From Mermis nigrescens (lineage: Eukaryota; Nematoda; Enoplea; Mermithida; Mermithidae): DNA of 64,000 nt. Below are positions 31,396 through 42,796 of the stretch, piece by piece. A program made the position numbers and the translations under genes. Where the stretch lies: the NCBI GenBank assembly GCA_036768485.1, contig JAVLUZ010000154.1, forward strand, positions 33,059,748-33,123,747. Direction: 5' to 3'. The notes under the pieces were generated by a model. It was not told the origin of the DNA. It saw nothing but the letters and a program-made list of their open reading frames with translations, and searched no databases. Each line of letters begins with the position of its first letter. The first letter of the stretch is position 1.

Positions 31396-32520
31396 CTTTC
31401 AATAAGTTTAGCTTATTTATCTGAAAAAATTAGTTTGAAAACTGTAATGGACAAAACGCTGAAATTCTGAGGTGCACAATTTTCTATAATAAAAAAAATC
31501 GTATTTAAATCTCGGATGCATGCAAAAAAGGCTCAAAATCATCTAATTCTTACCGAAATTAATCAGCTGGCATAGAAAAATCGTTAAAATTGAAAAAGTC
31601 AGAGAATTGACGTTTCCCCTTATTATCATTATTTTCTCTGACCTTTTTAAAATTTTCCAACCCTCCGCAGAATTCAGGCCATGCCCGCGTAATGTTCAGA
31701 CCATTCCTGGCAGCTCGCTTAGTCATTCGTGTCCTTATAACCTGATCTCCAACGCCCATAAATTCAAATTTACGTACGCATGAAGTTATGCTGAAAAAAA
31801 TTAAGACAGCCAAAACGGGGTCTTACGTCAATTTCAATTAAGAAACTCAAAATTTTCTGGGTGCGAGATTTATTATTCTCCTGTTTTGTTTATGTTTAAA
31901 TATCCCCAAATCTGATATAGATGCGGCTAAAATTTCAAAATTTCAAAATTAACACGCCATTATTATTCAATAATTCTCAGTGCTTGCATTACACACCAGC
32001 ATCAACTGAAAAAGGTGACAATTCTACAATCTTCCGGGTTTGTTTTGGGATGTAGAAGAGATAGAAAAATAGAAGATATATAGAAGAATATGACGTATAA
32101 TAAATGACATATACATAATATACGTAATTTAGAAGAAGAGTAATTCATTCAAATAGTTAAAAAATAGATTTTGATTCTGAAATATGAGCATAACGATGCC
32201 GTTTTTTATAATACAAAAGAGGAAAAGTTAGCTTCTGAAGCCTTCCGTTGAGCTCATAATATATGTAATTTAATTAGGCTGCGAATTTTTTTTTTCATTT
32301 GGGGCAACAACGTATGAGAATATTGCAAATCAATCCCTGAAAATTATTTACATTATGTTGCGCCTTATATTTTAACAACAAAAAAAACAGAGTCGAAAAT
32401 AATTTTAAAGATTGCGTATAAAATAATCGCTATTTAATAACCATACGAATGATGCATTACTGAGCAATAGTCAAAGCTTCAGTCCAACTAATTACAGGGC
32501 TCTCAAAGATTGGTTGGCTC
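31396..32520. other. Unassigned sequence upstream of the first visible PCID2 exon
   Basis: AT-rich, with no recognised gene. A - strand frame at 31559-31813 is preceded by a good acceptor (TTTTTTTCAG at about 31798-31789) but its peptide could not be matched to PCID2. Confidence 0.4.
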
Positions 32521-32788
32521 CATACCTGGGCGTGAGGGGTTTGGGGGTATGCACCCTCCACAAAGCAAAATGCCCACCAGGATCCAAAATACCCCAACCA
32601 GAATTCAATTTTTTGAAATTTTTTGTTTTTTTTTCGCAATTTTTTAATGCCAATGGATAGTGCTCGATGAGAAACGATGAAAAAATGTTGTTTTTTCGCC
32701 ATACCACCATTTTAAGGCCATTGTTTGACCTTTTGAAAAAATTTTGCACCCCTCCCCCACTCCAGAGTATTGGTGCCGTCCACCTATG
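32521..32788 (-). mobile_element. Family A MITE, copy A19
   Basis: Runs from CATACCTGGGCGTG to CCGTCCACCTATG; perfect 8-bp duplication GTTGGCTC at 32513-32520 and 32789-32796. Confidence 0.93.
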
Positions 32789-32907
32789 GTTGGCTCCCTA
32801 TTTGGGCTGAAATGGATTTGAAAAAGGCAATTTCCGTTTAAACTATTTTCCCAATTTTTCAAAATCAGCTAATCTTAATGTACGCTTTGGTCCCAGCTTT
32901 TATGCTA

Positions 32908-33056
32908 GTCAGTGTTTTTTTGTACAAGGTTCACTTGTACATGTACAAAGATGGTCCCCGAAAGTCTTTGTACATTTTTGTACATGCAAATCTTTGTGTA
33001 CTATAATATAGTACAGTAGCGATTTTAGTAAGGTAAAACAGGGTTTTCGATCTCTG
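32908..33056 (+). mobile_element. Family E element, copy E7, cut by element D2
   Basis: Begins AGTCAGTGTTTTTTTGTACA and follows the E consensus to TTTTCGATCTCTG, where D2 starts. The remainder of this E unit was not found beyond D2. Confidence 0.7.
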
Positions 33057-35648
33057 GTGATCGGACCGAGGCCTCGGCCTCGGCAAGCCTCGGCGTTTTT
33101 TGAGCCTCGCTCCCGGCGCCGAGGGCGAAGCTAAAAAGTGCCGAGGCGCCGAGGGTTAAAATCAAATTTGAATAAGTTTAATATATCCGTTGAATATTAA
33201 CTATTTAGAATACATCTGCAGTACACAGGCTATTTTTTACCTATAGACTTTTCTTATGGTTTTACTCGCGTACCCAGTTACACCAAGTTACATACAGCAA
33301 AGTGCCAATTTATTATTCATGTGATGACTTAGCTTTAATTCTCATGCTCGCTACATGGATCGGAAACACACATTCCTGCGTTGGGGTGAGGAGGGTTATA
33401 AACCCTCCTCTCGTACAAGACTCAAGTCACTGTCAGACGATTTTTGGTGCAAAACTTTTGAATAATTTTGAAGTTAATTTTTACTATGGCAAAAGTGCAG
33501 CTAACTATTAGAATTTCACGAAGTGATACAGTATTTTTGAATGTGAGCAAGAGTAAATAGACAAACTATCACTATGAAGCATGCATGCAACAGCTCAAAA
33601 TTTTCGTAAGGGGCTCCTCGGCATACATGTAACGGCTTGAAATTTCGGGTAGGGGTCCCTGGCCATTTTTAGAAGGAGGGGGATTAGCGACTCTAATCTT
33701 ATGTCAAAAATGGCAAAAGCACCTAAAAATAGCCAACAAAGCGCAAATTTTCGCCAAAAGTGGGGAGGGTGGGTTGACGTTGGAGGGAAGGGTGTGGGGA
33801 GGATGTCCAACCCTGGGTAAATGGGGAATTCCCCAAACCCCCCTGTTACACGTATGGTTTTCGGCCATTTTTATGGGAGAGGGGGTAAATGATCACGAAT
33901 TTTCGGCCGAAAATCGCAAAAATGCACCTAAAAAAGGCCAATAAATGCAGGTTTTGCCAAAAATCAATTTCGGCTCGTGCATTTTTTTGGAGCCATTTTT
34001 ATACAATGTTAAAATACTTTCTTGGACAAAGTGATATTTATTATATCGTTTTTCAGTATATTTTAGGAAATTTCAAAAAATTTTCGGCGCTTCGCGCAAA
34101 ATATCGCTAATATACTGTATTTAGATTGAAGCAGGGGAAATAAACACTCCAAAATCAATTTTTGTGTAATCTAGGCATCTTTATGCAGATTTAAAAATGT
34201 TTTGTATCTATTTATACTGTTTTTAAAAATTTTATGCAAAATAAGTACTATTTAATAACTTTGCACTTTTTTGCCGTTCAAAGAAAAAATTGACTAATTT
34301 ATCCTGATGTTGCATTGGATTTCTACGCACAGTAGTGCTTATTACAAGATTTAATTGGCATATTACAATATCTGTAATATTTCTGATTTTGTAGTACAAG
34401 TTGTTTTAGCTTTCTCAGTCGAATTTTATGTGTAAATTTCATCAAAAGCTGATAAAAATTTCGGCGCTTCGCGCCGAACTAATATTATCAACTAAATTCA
34501 AGCCGAGTTATCACATTTAGGGCCACGTTTTTTTGTATTCGGCAAAGATTTTTCATAATGTACAGAATCTTTTCAGGACCATCTACATACACAAAGATTT
34601 TTGGAGAGACAAAAACTGTAAAAAGGTTTAAAATTTCCGAAAATTTTCGGCGCATCAGTAATTGTCTGTCCTATATATCTTTAAAATAGTAGAATTTGCA
34701 TTTAGAATGGAAAAATGTCAAATATTCAGAAACCCAGGAATTAGCTAAGATACACTACCAGAGGTCGAAAAACCCTGTTTTACCACACTAAATCGCTACT
34801 GTACAATACTATAATAGTACACAAAAATTTGCATTTACAAAATGTTCAAAGACTTTTGGATACCATCTTTGCACACGTAAAAAGGTATCTTGCACAGAAA
34901 AACACTGTTTAGGACTGCATGCCAGTTGCAGGTCACACACTGGCAGTATGTAAAAATGTGTATGTTAAAAAATATATTTATATAAAATATCTACAAAAAT
35001 TTGTTCGCTCATACAAAGACACTACTTAATTTACTGGTCCCCCATTTTGGGATTTCACCCTTCCCTCATCTCTGGACCTTGGGAAACTATGACCGGAAAG
35101 TACAGTGCAGTTTCCGTCATATTACCTGCCACACCAGAATTGGATGACTGAAAAAACGTGTTTAAATATGCATTACTGCAAAAGCGAGCACAACAATGGC
35201 TACAGTTCTGTCTTTACTTATCTTATTTCGTTTGTTCGTTTATTTCTTCGACACTGTTTTCTTATTTATAGTAATAAAAGTTTTTAAGTGCTTGTTCAGC
35301 CATATTTTTTATAAACTTTTCCAAGTCTTCATCAAAGGCAACTTGTTAAATTAAGTATGTTTTCATGCTGCTGACTTTATTCAATAAATCCTTCACACAT
35401 TTAATCAACTATTATTGAAAATAAAAATGAATTGTTTGACATTCGATAAAGTGTTTAATATTACGATTATTCTCTAGCTCATGTGCACACAAAATATTCT
35501 AAGAGTACTATTTATGGGTATAGGTATATAAGCTTGACCCTCGGCATTACCCTCGGCCTCGGCCTCGGCCTCGGCCGAGGCAAGGATTTTAAGTCGCCTC
35601 GGCCTCGGCCGAGGCCGAGGGTCCAATAAGTACCCTCGGTCCGATCAC
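33057..35648 (-). mobile_element. Element D, copy D2 (2.59 kb), inverse of D1
   Basis: Bounded by GTGATCGGACCGAGG and, at the other end, CCTCGGTCCGATCAC: a 15-bp perfect terminal inverted repeat. The interior matches D1 end to end in inverse orientation. No flanking duplication is evident. Confidence 0.87.
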
Positions 35649-36988
35649 TTAACAAATCCGTGTGCCTCTGCCTACCTATATGTATGTACAATGAATTTAG
35701 TACCGTTTTTGCTTTTGGAATTTTTAGTACCTTCAAAATTTTTTGCATTTTTCTTGTAAAAGAGGTCGTCAATACGACAAAATAGAAGGAGTGTAGAACA
35801 GGGGGAAAGAGAAGAAGTAAAAAACAAAAGGCGGCAGACAAGTTAAGAATGGGAAGAACAAAAATAAATAAAAAATTAAATATCTAAAAAATAAAATAGA
35901 GAAAAAGTAAATTAATAAATAAATTAATTAATTAATAGGCATGCTGTTAGTATGAAAGAAACAAAGCGGGTGCTTTGATTCCTCGTAAAATGCATCACTT
36001 ATGGCTAGTAGATGATTTGGTTGGTATTCGTGTGACATGCTTCCACCTGCCAAAAGTGCATCCCACCTACCTGCAGCATATTTCCACCTCGCAGAACTTC
36101 ATTTTCTTATCATTTTTCATTTTTCAATTTTCATTTTTCAAATTTTTCATTTTTCTTATTTTATATTTTTTAAATTTTTTTGTTGTTTTTATCCTTGCAT
36201 TTTCGATAGAATGTCACCTGATCGATAAAATTTTTCTATTTTTTATCTTTTGTTTTGTTTTCCTTATTAACTGTGGAACGGGTACAATACATTTCAGTAC
36301 ACCCGTTGACAGATTTTAAAAATGGAAAAAGTAAAAACAATTATTAACAAAAAATTAATCACCGAGATGACCTTCTGTCAATGGGCGGAATGTCCTAGAA
36401 TGGAAAAAATTGAAGTGTCTGCGAGGTGGAGAAATGCTACAGGCCGGTGGCGGATCTAGGAGTTTCCTATGGGGTGAGGGGCGGTATCCCAACTTTTCAA
36501 AAACAGTGAAAAATAGGTCCAAAAATTTTCCCTTAACGCGCGAAATGGCGTTTTTTCGGTATTTTAAATTGTATGCTTTTGCATAAAATGACTTTTGACG
36601 CTATATTTTTTTAAATTTTAAAATCTTCGACGATTTTGTGCCGGAAAAAATAAGATGAAATTTCTTTGACTTTAACAAAAAATCTGGCGCGAAGCGCCTG
36701 GAAAAATTAGAGAAAGTAAGGCGGATAGACGTCTAGAAGCTTAATTTGCTGCTTGATTTCCTGTATTTATAGCATTTGATCTGAAACATCGAAATTTTCA
36801 ATTTGAAAATAGAAAAAACTATGCAAAAATAGCTGTTTCTGCTGTTAAAATTAATTTGAACCCTACATGAACAGAAAATGGCTTCCGGGTCGCCACGAAA
36901 GTAAATAAATGTCATTTAATAAGTAGCATCCGGCGCGTAGCGCACCGAAAGAGTGAGGAAACTGTGGTCACTGACGGCCAAAAATCTT
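35649..36988. other. Unassigned repeat-containing spacer before the gap
   Basis: Holds A-rich and T-rich simple stretches (35770-35930 and 36090-36200), a family F-like left end (GTGGCGGATCTAGG near 36457) and hairpin GGCGCGAAGCGCC at 36686-36698. No gene recognised. Confidence 0.5.
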
Positions 36989-37088
36989 NNNNNNNNNNNN
37001 NNNNNNNNNNNNNNNNNNNNNNNNNNNNNNNNNNNNNNNNNNNNNNNNNNNNNNNNNNNNNNNNNNNNNNNNNNNNNNNNNNNNNNNN
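36989..37088. other. Assembly gap of 100 N
   Basis: Exactly 100 undetermined bases at the outer edge of the left arm of the inverted satellite, where assembly is expected to fail. Real length unknown. Confidence 0.99.
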
Positions 37089-37240
37089 GGGTGTGGGTAA
37101 AATCCGGAAACGGAAACGGAAACGGAAACAATGGGTAAAAGCCGGAAACGGAAACGGAAACAACGGGTAAAAGCCGGAAACGGAAATGGAAACGGAAACA
37201 ATGTGTAAAAGCCGGAACCGGAGACGGAAACGAACCAAAG
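37089..37240 (+). repeat. GGAAAC-rich cap of the left satellite arm
   Basis: Four units of about 40 bp with AATGGGTAAAAGCC followed by GGAAACGGAAACGGAAAC. The complement of the same pattern caps the right arm at 46185-46305. Confidence 0.93.
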
Positions 37241-37285
37241 TGGCTGAACTAGGGTTTTCCAATTAATGCCCATCAGGGTCAACAC

Positions 37286-37566
37286 CACACATGGGCGTGG
37301 GGGGGTTGGGGGTATGCACCTCCCCCAGAAGTTGAAATACCCATCCCCCAGAAATCAAAATACCCCCCCAGAAAAATTTTTTTTGCTTTTTTAGCAATTA
37401 TTTTGATGCCATTGGATAGAGCTTGATGAGAAACGTCGAAAAATGGTGTTTTTTGCCATACGACCTCTTTTAAGACCATTTTTTGACCTTTAAAAATTTT
37501 TTCACCCCCTCCCCCACAGAAATTTTTCACCCCCCACCCCCAGAATTTCGGTGCTGCCCACCTATG
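37286..37566 (-). mobile_element. Family A MITE, copy A20, in the first satellite unit
   Basis: Runs from CACACATGGGCGTGG to GCTGCCCACCTATG; perfect 8-bp duplication GTCAACAC at 37278-37285 and 37567-37574. GTCAACAC belongs to the 180-bp satellite unit, so the MITE came after the array. Confidence 0.93.
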
Positions 37567-40500
37567 GTCAACACCCCCAGCCCCGTTTCTGCCAAATTTT
37601 CTCCAACTGAAGGGGGTTTAGGGGCTCGGAAACGGGGTACCCCATTATTCGTATGCGAAGGTGACCCCGGTTCCGTCGGGTGTTTCTCCGCCATGGGAGC
37701 GATCCAAAAGGGCGAAACCGGAGTTCCCCAAGTAGGGCCCATCAGGGTCAACATTCCCAACCCCGTTTCTGCTAAAATTTCTCCAACTGAAGGGGGTTTA
37801 GGGGCTCGAAACGGGGTACCCCATAATTCATTTGTGAATCTGACATCGGTTCCGTCAGGGGTTTCTCCTCCCTGGGAGCGGTCCAAAGTGGCGGAACCGG
37901 GGTTCGCCAAGTAGGGCCCATCAGAATCAACACCCTCAACCCCGTTTCCGCCAAATTTTCTACAACTGAAGGGGTGTTTAGGGGCTCGGAAACGGGGTAC
38001 CCCATTATTCATATGTGAATCTGACCCCGGTTCCGTCGAGGGTTTCACCGCCCTGGGGGCAGTCCAAAGTGGTGGAACCGGGGTTCCCCAAGTCGAACCT
38101 ATCAGGGTCAATGTCCCCAACCTCGTTTCCGCCAAAATTTCTCTAACTGAAGGGGGTTTTGGGGCTCGGAAACAGGGTGCCCAATTATTCATATGCAAAG
38201 GGGACCCCGGTCCCGTCAGGGGTTTCTCCGCCCTAAGGGCCGTCAAACGTGGCGGAACCGGGGTTCCCCAAGTAGAGCTAATCAGGGTCAACGTCCCCAA
38301 CCCCGTTTCCGCCAAAATTTCTCCAACTGAAGGGGTGTTTAGGGGCTCGGAAACGGGGTACCCCATTATTCATATGTGAATCTGATCCCGGTTCCGTCGG
38401 GGGTTTCACCGCCCTGGGGGCAGTCCAAAGTGGCGGAACTGGGGTTCCCCAAGTCGAGCCTATCAGGGTCAACGTCCCCAACCCCGTTTCCGCCAAAATT
38501 TCTCTAACTGAAGGGGGTTTTGGGGCTCGGAAACAGGGTGCCCAATTATTCATATGCGAAGGGGACCCCGGTTCCGTCAGGGGTTTCTCCGCCCTAAGGG
38601 CCGTCAAAAGTGGCGGAACCGGGGTTCCCCAAGTAGAGCTAATCAGGGTCAACGTCCCCAACCCCGTTTCCGCCAAAATTTCTCCAACTGAAGGGGTGTT
38701 TAGGGGCTCGGAAACGGGGTACCCCATTATTCATATGTGAATCTGACCTCGGTTCCGTCAGGGGGTTCCCCACCCTGGGAGCGGTCCAAAGTGGCGGAAC
38801 CGGGTTTCCCCAAGTAGGGCCTATCAGGGTCAACGTAGCCAACCCCGTTTCCGCCAAATTTTCTACAACTGAAGGGGTGTTTAGGGGCTCGGAAACGGGG
38901 TACCCCATAATTCATTTGTGAATCTGACATCGGTTCCGTCAGGGGTTTCTCCTCCCTGGGAGCGGTCCAAAGTGGCGGAACCGGGGTTCGCCAAGTAGGG
39001 CCCATCAGAATCAACACCCTCAACCCCGTTTCCGCCAAATTTTCTACAACTGAAGGGGTGTTTAGGGGCTCGGAAACGGGGTACCCCATTATTCATATGT
39101 GAATCTGACCCCGGTTCCGTCGAGGGTTTCACCGCCCTGGGGCAGTCCAAAGTGGTGGAACCGGGGTTCCCCAAGTCGAACCTATCAGGGTCAATGTCCC
39201 CAACCTCGTTTCCGCCAAAATTTCTCCAACTGAAGGGGGGTTTAGGGGCTCGGAAACGGGGTACCCCATTATTCATATGTGAAGGGGACCCCGGTTCCGT
39301 CAGGAGTTTCTCCGCCCTAAGGGTCGTCAAAAGTGGCGGAACCGGGGTTCCCCAAGTAGAGCTAATCTGGGTCAACGTCCCCAACCCCGTATCCGCCAAA
39401 ATTTCTCCAACTGAAGGGGGTTTAGGGGCTCGAAACGGGGTACCCCATAATTCATTTGTGAATCTGACATCGGTTCCGTCAGGGTTTCTCCTCCCTGGGA
39501 GCGGTCCAAAGTGGCGGAACCGGGGTTCGCCAAGTAGGGCCCATCAGAATCAACACCCTCAACCCCGTTTCCGCCAAATTTTCTACAACTGAAGGGGTGT
39601 TTAGGGGCTCGGAAACGGGGTACCCCATTATTCATATGTGAATCTGACCCCGGTTCCGTCGAGGGTTTCACCGCCCTGGGGGCAGTCCAAAGTGGTGGAA
39701 CCGGGGTTCCCCAAGTCGAACCTATCAGGGTCAATGTCCCCAACCTCGTTTCCGCCAAAATTTCTCTAACTGAAGGGGGTTTTGGGGCTCGGAAACAGGG
39801 TGCCCAATTATTCATATGCAAAGGGGACCCCGGTTCCGTCAGGGGTTTCTCCGCCCTAAGGGCGTCAAACGTGGCGGAACCGGGGTTCCCCAAGTAGAGC
39901 TAATCAGGGTCAACGTCCTCAACCCCGTTTCCGCCAAAATTTCTCCAACTGAAGGGGTGTTTAGGGGCTCGGAAACGGGGTACCCCATTATTCATATGTG
40001 AATCTGACCCCGGTTCCGTCAGGGTTTCACCGCCCTGGGAGCGGTCCAAAGTGGCGGAACCGGGGTTCCCCAAGTAAGGCCCATCAGAGTCAACACCCCC
40101 CCACACCGTTTCCGCCAAAATTTCTCCAACTGAAGGGGGGTTTAGGGGCTCGGAAACGGGGTACCCCATTATTCATATGTGAAGGGGACCCCGGTTCCGT
40201 CAGGGGTTTCTCCGTCCTAAGGGTCGTCAAAAGTGGCGGAACCGGGGTTCCCCAAGTAGAGCTAATCTGGGTCAACGTCCCCAACCCCGTTTCTGCCAAA
40301 ATTTCTCCAACTGAAGGGGGTTTAGGGGCTCGAAACGGGGTACCCCATAATTCATTTGTGAATCTGACATCGGTTCCGTCAGGGGTTTCTCCTCCCTGGG
40401 AGCGGTCCAAAGTGGCGGAACCGGGGTTCGCCAAGTAGGGCCCATCAGAATCAACACCCTCAACCCCGTTTCCGCCAAATTTTCTACAACTGAAGGGTTG

Positions 40501-42796
40501 TTTAGGGGCTCGGAAACGGGGTACCCCATTATTCATATGTGAATCTGACCCCGGTTCCGTCGAGGGTTTCACCGCCCTGGGGGCAGTCCAAAGTGGTGGA
40601 ACCGGGGTTCCCCAAGTCGAACCTATCAGGGTCAATGTCCCCAACCTCGTTTTTGCCAAAATTTCTCTAACTGAAGGGGGTTTGGGGCTCGGAAACAGGG
40701 TGCCCAATTATTCATATGCAGTGGGACCCCGGTTCCGTCAGGGTTTCTCCGCCCTAGGGGCCGTCAAACGTGGCGGAACCGGGGTTCCCAAGTAGAGCTA
40801 ATCAGGGTCAAGGTCCCCAACCCCGTTTCCGCCTAAATTTCTCCAACTGAAGGGTGTTTAGGGGCTCGGAAACGGGGTACCCCATTATTCATATGTGAAT
40901 CTGACCCCGGTTCCGTCAGGGGTTTCACCGCACTGGGAGCGGTCCAAAGTGGCGGAACCGGGGTTCCCCAGGTAAGGCCCATCAGAGTCAACACCCCCAT
41001 CCCGTTTCCGCCAAAATTTCTCCAACTGAAGGGGGTTTAGGGGCTCGGAAACGGGGTACCCCATTATTCATATGTGAAGGGGACCCCGGTTCCGTCAGGA
41101 GTTTCTCCGCCCTAAGGGTCGTCAAAGCGGCGGAACCGGGGTTCCCCAAGTAGAGGCTAATCTGGGTCAACGTCCCCAACCCCGTTTCCGCCAAAATTTC
41201 TCCAACTGAAGGGGTGTTTAGGGGCTCGGGAACGCGGTACCCCATTATTCATATGTGAATCTGACCCCGGTTCCGTCAGGGGTTTCACCGCCCTGGGAGC
41301 GGTCCAAAGTGGCGGAACCGGGGTTCCCCAAGTAAGGCCCATCAGAGTCAACACCCCCCACCCCGTTTCCGCCAAAATTTCTCTAACTGAAGGGGGGTTT
41401 AGGGGCTCGGAAACGGGGTACCCATTATCATATGTGAAGGGGACCCCGGTTCCGTCAGGGGTTTCTCCGCCCTAAGGGTCGTCCAAAGTGGCGGAACCGG
41501 GGTTCCCCAAGTAGAGCTGATCTGGGTCAACGTCCCCAACCCCGTTTCCGCCAAAATTTCTCCAACTGAAGGGGTTTAGGGGCTCGGAAATGGGGTACCC
41601 CATTATTCATATGTGAATCTGACCCCGGTTCCGTCAGGGTTTCACCGCCCTGGGGGCAGTCCAAAGTGGCGGAACTGGGGTTCCCCAAGTCGAGCCTATC
41701 AGGGTCAACATCCCCATCCCCGTTTCCGCCAAAATTTCTCTAACTGAAGGGGGTTCTGGGGCTCGGAAACAGGGTGCCCAATTATTCATATGCGAAGGGG
41801 ACCCCGGTTCCGTCAGGGGTTTCTCCGCCCTAAGGGCCGTCAAAAGTGGCGGAACCGGGGTTCCCAAGTAGAGCTAATCAGGGTCAACGTCCCCAACCCC
41901 GTTTCCGCCAAAATTTCTCCAACTGAAGGGGTGTTTAGGGGCTCGGAAACGGGGAACCCCATTATTCATATGTGAATCTGACCTCGGTTCCGTCAGGGGT
42001 TCCCCGCCCTGGGAGCGGTCCAAAGTGGCGGAACCGGGTTTCCCAAGTAGGGCCTATCAGGGTCAACATCTTCAACCCGTTTCCGCCAAAATTCTCCAAC
42101 TGAAGCGGGTTTAGGGGCTCGGAAACGGGGTTCCCCATTATTCACATGTGAATCTGACCCTGGCTTTGTCAGGGGTTTCTCCGCCCTGGGGGCAGTCCAA
42201 AATGGCGGAACCGTAGTTTTCTAAGTAGGGCCCATCAGGATCAACACTCTGAACCCCAGTTTCCGCCAAAATTTCTCCAACTGAAGGGGTGTTTAGGGGC
42301 TCAGAAACGGGGTACCCCATTATTCATATGTGAATCTGATCCCGGTTCCGTCGGGGGTTTCACCGCCCTGGGGGCAGTCCAAAGTGGCGGAACCAGGGTT
42401 CCCCAAGTCGAGCCTATCAGAGTCAACGTCCCCAACCCCGTTTCCGCCAAAATTTCTCTAACTGAAGGGGGGTTTTGGGGCTCGGAAACAGGTGCCCAAT
42501 TATTCATATGCGAAGGGGACCCCGGTTCCGTCAGGGGTTTCTCCGCCCTAAGGGCCGGTCAAAGTGGCGGAACCGGGGTTCCCCAAGTAGAGCTAATCAG
42601 GATCAACGTCCCCAACCCCGTTTCCGCCAAAATTTCTCCAACTGAAGGGGGTTTAGGGGCTCGGAAACGGGGTACCCCATTATTCATATGTGAATCTGAC
42701 AACGGTTCCGTCGGGGTTTCTCCGCCCTGGGGGCAGTCCAAAATGGCGGAACCGGGGTTTCCAAGTAGGACCCATCAGGGTCAACACCCCCAACCC
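37567..42796 (+). repeat. Left arm of inverted satellite: about 29 units of ~180 bp
   Basis: Units repeat CCCCGTTTCCGCCAAAATTT, CAACTGAAGGGGTGTTTAGG, CGGAAACGGGGTACCCCAT, ATTCATATGTGAATCTGACC and AAGTGGCGGAACCGGGGTT. I count 29 GGTACC-type centres from about 37636 to 42668, mean spacing about 180 bp. Variant units recur in blocks (the ATTCATTTGTGAATCTGACATC type at about 37830, 38910, 39448 and 40348), showing higher-order amplification. Because the period is close to a multiple of three, long meaningless frames appear on both strands. Confidence 0.95.

Noticed and set aside
31391..31410. GAGGGCTTTCAATAAGTTT looked like a mariner terminus (compare 23476)
   Set aside because: It coincides with the start of a PCID2 exon and its acceptor, and no partner end or TA pair was found.
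31559..31813. Minus-strand frame with a strong acceptor upstream of the first visible PCID2 exon
   Set aside because: The peptide (FEFMGVGDQVIRTRMTKRAA) does not align convincingly with the PCID2 region expected there, and no suitable donor and phase could be matched.
36989..37088. Predicted frames running through X residues
   Set aside because: They are artefacts of the 100-base N gap.
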